From: Streptomyces sp. S4.7
Lineage (GTDB): Bacteria; Actinomycetota; Actinomycetes; Streptomycetales; Streptomycetaceae
Direction of reading: 5' to 3'
Assembly (NCBI RefSeq): GCF_010384365.1
Contig: NZ_CP048397.1
Coordinates: 3,472,001 to 3,536,000, forward strand
Length of the DNA: 64,000 nt
Shown here: positions 62,830-64,000 of the stretch, in pieces
Position numbering within the stretch: position 1 is the stretch's first letter
How the letters are laid out: each line of letters begins with the position of its first letter
Made by a program: the position numbers and the translations under genes
Notes under the pieces: generated by a model
Told to the model about the DNA's origin: nothing
Seen by the model: only the letters and a program-made list of their open reading frames with translations
Databases searched by the model: none

Positions 62830-64000
62830 ATGGCGAGGGTGATGGGCAGGGCGCGACCGTGGGCCGGGAAGAGCAAACCCGCCAAGGTGGAGATCTACAC
62901 CCGCTGGTCCTTCCACCTCTTCATGGTCGGCGAGCTGGTGGTCATGGCGATGGGCACCGTGGCGCGGGCCGGCTCACCGGTCGGCGGCTGGTTCCTGCTG
63001 CTCGGCTGTGCCCACGCGCTGGCGGCCGGCGCCTACATCTCGTACGCCCTCGACTGGTCGCTCGGCAGGCGGGCCCGGCCGACCCGTCTGATGGCCGTCA
63101 CGGGTGTGCTGTCCGTCGTCGGTTCCGTGGCGACCATGGCTCTCGTCGCCGCGAACCGGTCGAGCACGGACGACCTCCAGAGCCTGTCCTACGTGCTGGT
63201 CGCCTTCGCCGGATTCGGCGTCGGGTCGCTGGTCGTCGGTGTCCGGCGGGTGAAGAACATGCTGCTCCTGGTGCTGGCCTCCATCGTGGTCGTGGCGCTG
63301 TCCGGGCTGGTGTTCGGCATGGGGCTCGGTGCCCTCTTCGGTTCCGTGCTCGGGGTGCTGATCGCGGGACTGGCCCTGACCTTCACCACCGGCTTCTCGG
63401 TCTGGCTGGTCAAGGCCGTATGGGATCTGGACAGCGCCCGTGAACTCCAGGCACGGCTGGCCGTCGCCGAGGAGCGGCTGCGTTTCGGGCGGGACCTGCA
63501 CGATGTGATGGGCCGCAATCTGGCGGTGATAGCGCTCAAGAGCGAACTCGCGGTGCAGCTGGCGCAGCGCGGCGGCACGGAGCAGGCCGCCGCCCAGATG
63601 TCCGAGGTGCAGCGGATCGCGCGGGAGTCGCAGCGCGAGGTGCGGGCGGTCGTGCGGGGATACCGGGAGGTGGACCTGCGCACCGAACTGGAGGGCGCGC
63701 GGGGCGTGTTGCAGGCGGCGGGGATCGGTTTCCGGCTGGAGGGCGTGGATACGCCGAGCGGTGCGGGCGGGAACGGAACGGGCAGGGACGGTACGGACGG
63801 CGTGGACGGCGGCTCCGGCGGCGGTGCGGACGGCACGGCGGGCCTGGCGGCCGACGTGCAGTCCGCACTCGGGTGGGTGGTCCGCGAGGCCGCCACGAAC
63901 GTGCTGCGACACGGGGACGCGCGGCAGTGCACGGTACGACTGACGGTACGGGAGGGGTGCGACGCGGTGCTGGTCGTGGAGAACGACGGACTGCCCGACC
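62830..64000 (+). CDS. Sensor histidine kinase (DesK/NarL-system type), cut by the window end
   Basis: The frame is open to the last base (390 codons seen). About five hydrophobic helices lie between residues 28 and 195. The HisKA_3 dimerisation helix follows with the phosphorylated His in RFGRDLHDVMGRNLAVIALK. A Gly/Asp-rich insert (about 315-335) precedes the HATPase_c N-box (VVREAATNVLRHGDA). GGAAGGA sits before ATG 62830. A response regulator is expected just beyond the window. It lies 98 bases after the ABC genes, so it probably controls them. Confidence 0.9.
   Translation, partial: MARVMGRARPWAGKSKPAKVEIYTRWSFHLFMVGELVVMAMGTVARAGSPVGGWFLLLGCAHALAAGAYISYALDWSLGRRARPTRLMAVTGVLSVVGSVATMALVAANRSSTDDLQSLSYVLVAFAGFGVGSLVVGVRRVKNMLLLVLASIVVVALSGLVFGMGLGALFGSVLGVLIAGLALTFTTGFSVWLVKAVWDLDSARELQARLAVAEERLRFGRDLHDVMGRNLAVIALKSELAVQLAQRGGTEQAAAQMSEVQRIARESQREVRAVVRGYREVDLRTELEGARGVLQAAGIGFRLEGVDTPSGAGGNGTGRDGTDGVDGGSGGGADGTAGLAADVQSALGWVVREAATNVLRHGDARQCTVRLTVREGCDAVLVVENDGLPD

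Overview
The window is Streptomyces chromosome. It has very high GC with strong third-position bias, GTG starts, leaderless promoters, a bldC gene, an Lsr2 paralogue, mycothiol-type and SpoIIE-type protein families and many small actinobacterial genes. The order purS-purQ-purL / purF-purM / valine dehydrogenase / bldC / hrpA / DEAD helicase / sporulation-associated regulator matches, from memory, the central core of S. coelicolor around SCO4076 to SCO4117. No species can be named from sequence alone.

Left part (1-17600): a TetR regulator; a sigma factor fused to a zinc finger, a membrane segment and an NPCBM-type domain; an orphan asparagine-synthase/lasso-cyclase-like protein; a TTA-containing sporulation-associated regulator; an FAD 2-hydroxyglutarate oxidase; trmB; a PrsW-like membrane protease; an M23 peptidase behind a c-di-AMP (ydaO-type) riboswitch; a frameshifted SpoIIE-type phosphatase; a TipA-like MerR regulator with its own operator-promoter; initiator tRNA; a HAD hydrolase and several small proteins.

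Variable stretch (17600-35000): a VOC protein divergent from its probable TetR repressor with two matching operators; an alpha/beta hydrolase; a BTAD regulator; a fused pair of truncated genes (AraC regulator and SDR); a large Flp-pilin-like secreted protein; a SpoIIE phosphatase next to a MASE1 membrane protein; a cold-shock cluster (DEAD helicase, csp, MerR-like gene) with a 32-bp palindrome and an approximately 675-nt leader containing a duplicated module; then a decaying cassette of small accessory genes (DUF6879, XRE/DUF5753, HTH proteins) ending against tRNA-Lys, which looks like the remains of an integrated element.

Right part (35000-64000): a second DEAD-box helicase with an RGG-like repeat tail; a proline-rich lipoprotein; two fluoride-channel genes translationally coupled to a small zinc metallopeptidase; a membrane metallophosphoesterase; tRNAs Glu, Asp and Phe; hrpA flanked by a second identical tRNA-Asp; DUF6274; bldC with a strong terminator; valine dehydrogenase; DUF3073; the purine genes purF-purM and purS-purQ-purL; remnants of an AbgT transporter and an M20 peptidase; the Lsr2 paralogue; two tRNA-Gly genes; and an ABC exporter followed by a histidine kinase cut by the window end.

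Several genes carry single-base or two-base frame breaks (SpoIIE at about 13605, DUF6879 at about 31594, XRE gene at about 31967, M20 at about 55827). Some may be assembly errors and others real decay; reads or a second isolate would separate the two. No CRISPR array, insertion sequence or complete integrase was seen.
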